From contig OMXC01000012.1 of the NCBI GenBank assembly GCA_900314925.1, positions 1 to 64,000 of the forward strand: a stretch of DNA of 64,000 nt, written 5' to 3'. How positions within the stretch are numbered: the first letter of the stretch is position 1; each line of letters opens with the position of its first letter. The notes below the pieces were generated by a model. It did not search any database and had not been told where the DNA came from. It was given only the letters and a program-made list of their open reading frames with translations. The translations under genes and the position numbers were made by a program. This stretch comes from an uncultured Bacteroidales bacterium. Lineage in GTDB: Bacteria; Bacteroidota; Bacteroidia; Bacteroidales; P3. Shown here piece after piece: positions 60,090 through 64,000 of this stretch.

Positions 60090-61157
60090 CTAATCTCCTT
60101 TTATTCTTATACCATAGCACAGCTCGATGAACTCTATCATCCCTGCGTGCGCATTCAGGGCAACTCCGACATAGTTGTTGCCGAAATTGTAATACACCCC
60201 TACCCTCTCGTAGAAATTAATATATACGCATGGCGAGGCCAACAGCACCGGCCCTATGCCGCCCTTGAGGCTCAACGGCCCCCAGAAGCCTTCGAGGTAA
60301 GCCAACGCACTCACATAGCACGGTATCGCATAATCAATCTTATACGCCTTCATAAAGTCCGTATGGGTGCCATTATACCAAAAGTCGAGTGTGCCGCCCA
60401 CAGCCACCACCGGGTCAAGATAATACTGATAGTTCAGCGACAGGTCATAGCATGGGTGCAGACCATCCACAAGCATATCGCGCGACATCGCCATGCCGCC
60501 TTGGAATGCAATATTAAACTCAGTTCTATTGAATTCAGGCATAGGCAGCAGACCCTCCCTCCTACTCTCCTTGGCCATATCGCCAATCAGGTACCCCAGC
60601 CCGACCTGCAGGTAGTTGAGCCCTTTGTTTGGTCGGTTCAGGAGGCCGTTGCTTGAGTGAAGAAAAGAGAAATTGGCTGTAAGGCGGTCGGTGATATGGT
60701 AGTCTACACCTACGTCTATCAGACAGCTGAGCAGGGTCGTTATGAAGATATTGTCCTCGTCATGTGTGAAATACTTCGACTTTGTATAAAACGAAAAGCC
60801 GAAGCCAAAGTGGTAGTCCAGCCTTTTGAAAGCCGGCCCCCGCACAAGGTATTCAAGTCCCAGCCTGTGTCCCGACATACTCTTCGGGATATAGGCAAAC
60901 GACAGCTTAACACCCATCAAGGGGTTGCGCCTGCGTTGCACCCACCACTTGTCATCGTCGGGATGCTGGAAAACAGCCACGTCACCGCCAACTGTCAAGG
61001 CTGAATACTCTGGCATATTGAAGTTGTTGGGGGTCATGTAACCACCGGTCAGCGACGTTTCCCATACCGCCTGTGCCCGCGACGCCTGCGGAACCGCCAC
61101 CAGCGCGATGCCCGCCGCAACCATGCACAACACCCTAACGACCTTTCCCCCTGTCAC
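60090..61157 (-). CDS. PagL-like acyloxyacyl hydrolase / lipid A deacylase
   Basis: A 355-residue outer-membrane protein with a signal peptide (GIALVAVPQASRAQA) and alternating beta-strand pattern. The PagL-type active site is visible: FSFLHSSNGLLNRPNKGLNYLQVGLGY (His-Ser with Asn/Gly-rich loop). Such enzymes remove fatty acids from lipid A in the outer membrane. Longer than classic PagL (about 170 aa), as usual in Bacteroidota, because of extra barrel strands (NYQYYLDPVVAVGGTLDFWY). Convergent with the preceding gene. Confidence 0.78.
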   Translation of the reverse strand: MTGGKVVRVLCMVAAGIALVAVPQASRAQAVWETSLTGGYMTPNNFNMPEYSALTVGGDVAVFQHPDDDKWWVQRRRNPLMGVKLSFAYIPKSMSGHRLGLEYLVRGPAFKRLDYHFGFGFSFYTKSKYFTHDEDNIFITTLLSCLIDVGVDYHITDRLTANFSFLHSSNGLLNRPNKGLNYLQVGLGYLIGDMAKESRREGLLPMPEFNRTEFNIAFQGGMAMSRDMLVDGLHPCYDLSLNYQYYLDPVVAVGGTLDFWYNGTHTDFMKAYKIDYAIPCYVSALAYLEGFWGPLSLKGGIGPVLLASPCVYINFYERVGVYYNFGNNYVGVALNAHAGMIEFIELCYGIRIKGD

Positions 61158-61158
61158 T

Positions 61159-63956
<2,798 letters not shown>

Positions 63957-63961
63957 AATCG

Positions 63962-64000
63962 TCAAAAGTCTATGTTAGGGAACAATTTGCGCATGGCCAT
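63962..64000 (-). CDS. C-terminal end of an upstream gene (partial)
   Basis: From the window edge the minus strand reads MAMRKLFPNIDF and a TGA at 63962-63964, 5 nt before the dapF ATG. Only twelve residues are visible; the product cannot be identified. Confidence 0.4.
   Translation of the reverse strand: MAMRKLFPNIDF

Overview
The window looks like a chromosomal segment of a Bacteroidales bacterium (phylum Bacteroidota), family not assigned. Reasons: several promoters match the phylum-specific TTTG-N19-TAnnTTTG pattern; there are secreted proteins with C-terminal type IX secretion (T9SS) sorting domains, a gliding-motility (CHU_C) C-terminal domain, a fimbrillin-like lipoprotein, a DUF2723 membrane protein and a Bacteroidota-type Rho with a long N-terminal insertion. 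Most of the window is GC-rich and densely packed; roughly 19.45-25.65 kb is clearly AT-richer and looks acquired.

Layout. 1-2.5 kb: two paralogous secreted proteins (minus), the first cut by the window edge. 2.5-3.1 kb: repeat-rich spacer. 3.1-14.4 kb: a tight plus-strand run of eleven genes (M20 dipeptidase; RsbU/RsbW/STAS partner-switching trio; (p)ppGpp synthetase-like and HD hydrolase-like pair; fused Nfn/GltD flavoprotein; YkvA; class A acid phosphatase; CysE-like acetyltransferase; ABC-F). 14.5-19.4 kb: three envelope or secreted proteins and a YgiQ radical SAM protein. 19.45-25.65 kb: AT-rich defence-like island with an unrecognised three-gene operon (unknown protein, 4-TM protein, NdpA/YejK-like protein), a remnant resembling an HsdS C-terminus, and a Sau3AI-type restriction-modification pair. 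25.9-32.9 kb: arginine deiminase, DUF2723, RHH-like, atpB and pgk on the minus strand. 33.3-38.7 kb: yebC, a SulP transporter and a four-gene lipoprotein/comB/PAP2 operon. 38.7-39.2 kb: rnpB. 39.3-42.5 kb: CHU_C/anti-sigma-like protein with its ECF sigma factor, trmO, aldo/keto reductase. 42.5-51.2 kb: large secreted T9SS proteins and a fimbrillin-like lipoprotein. 51.8-64 kb: rho, gcvH, ilvE, a CAU-anticodon tRNA, ruvX, def, a TPR lipoprotein, a degenerate PPDK-like protein, a PagL-like deacylase, ligA and dapF.

The most unusual signal is not a gene. At least twelve places carry degenerate tandem repeats with an exact 7-bp period. They come in several sequence families and mostly sit within 0-10 nt downstream of stop codons. 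The same type of repeat has also entered rnpB (extending helix P12 as an inverted pair) and the ygiQ coding sequence (encoding KWKVES motifs). A second class of arrays has an 11-bp period, and one array has a 55-bp period with a palindromic core. Other leads are the three-gene island operon, a PPDK-like protein that has lost its phospho-histidine motif, and the coupling of a partner-switching module to a split (p)ppGpp synthetase/hydrolase pair.

All calls come from reading the sequence and from family knowledge; no database search was run.
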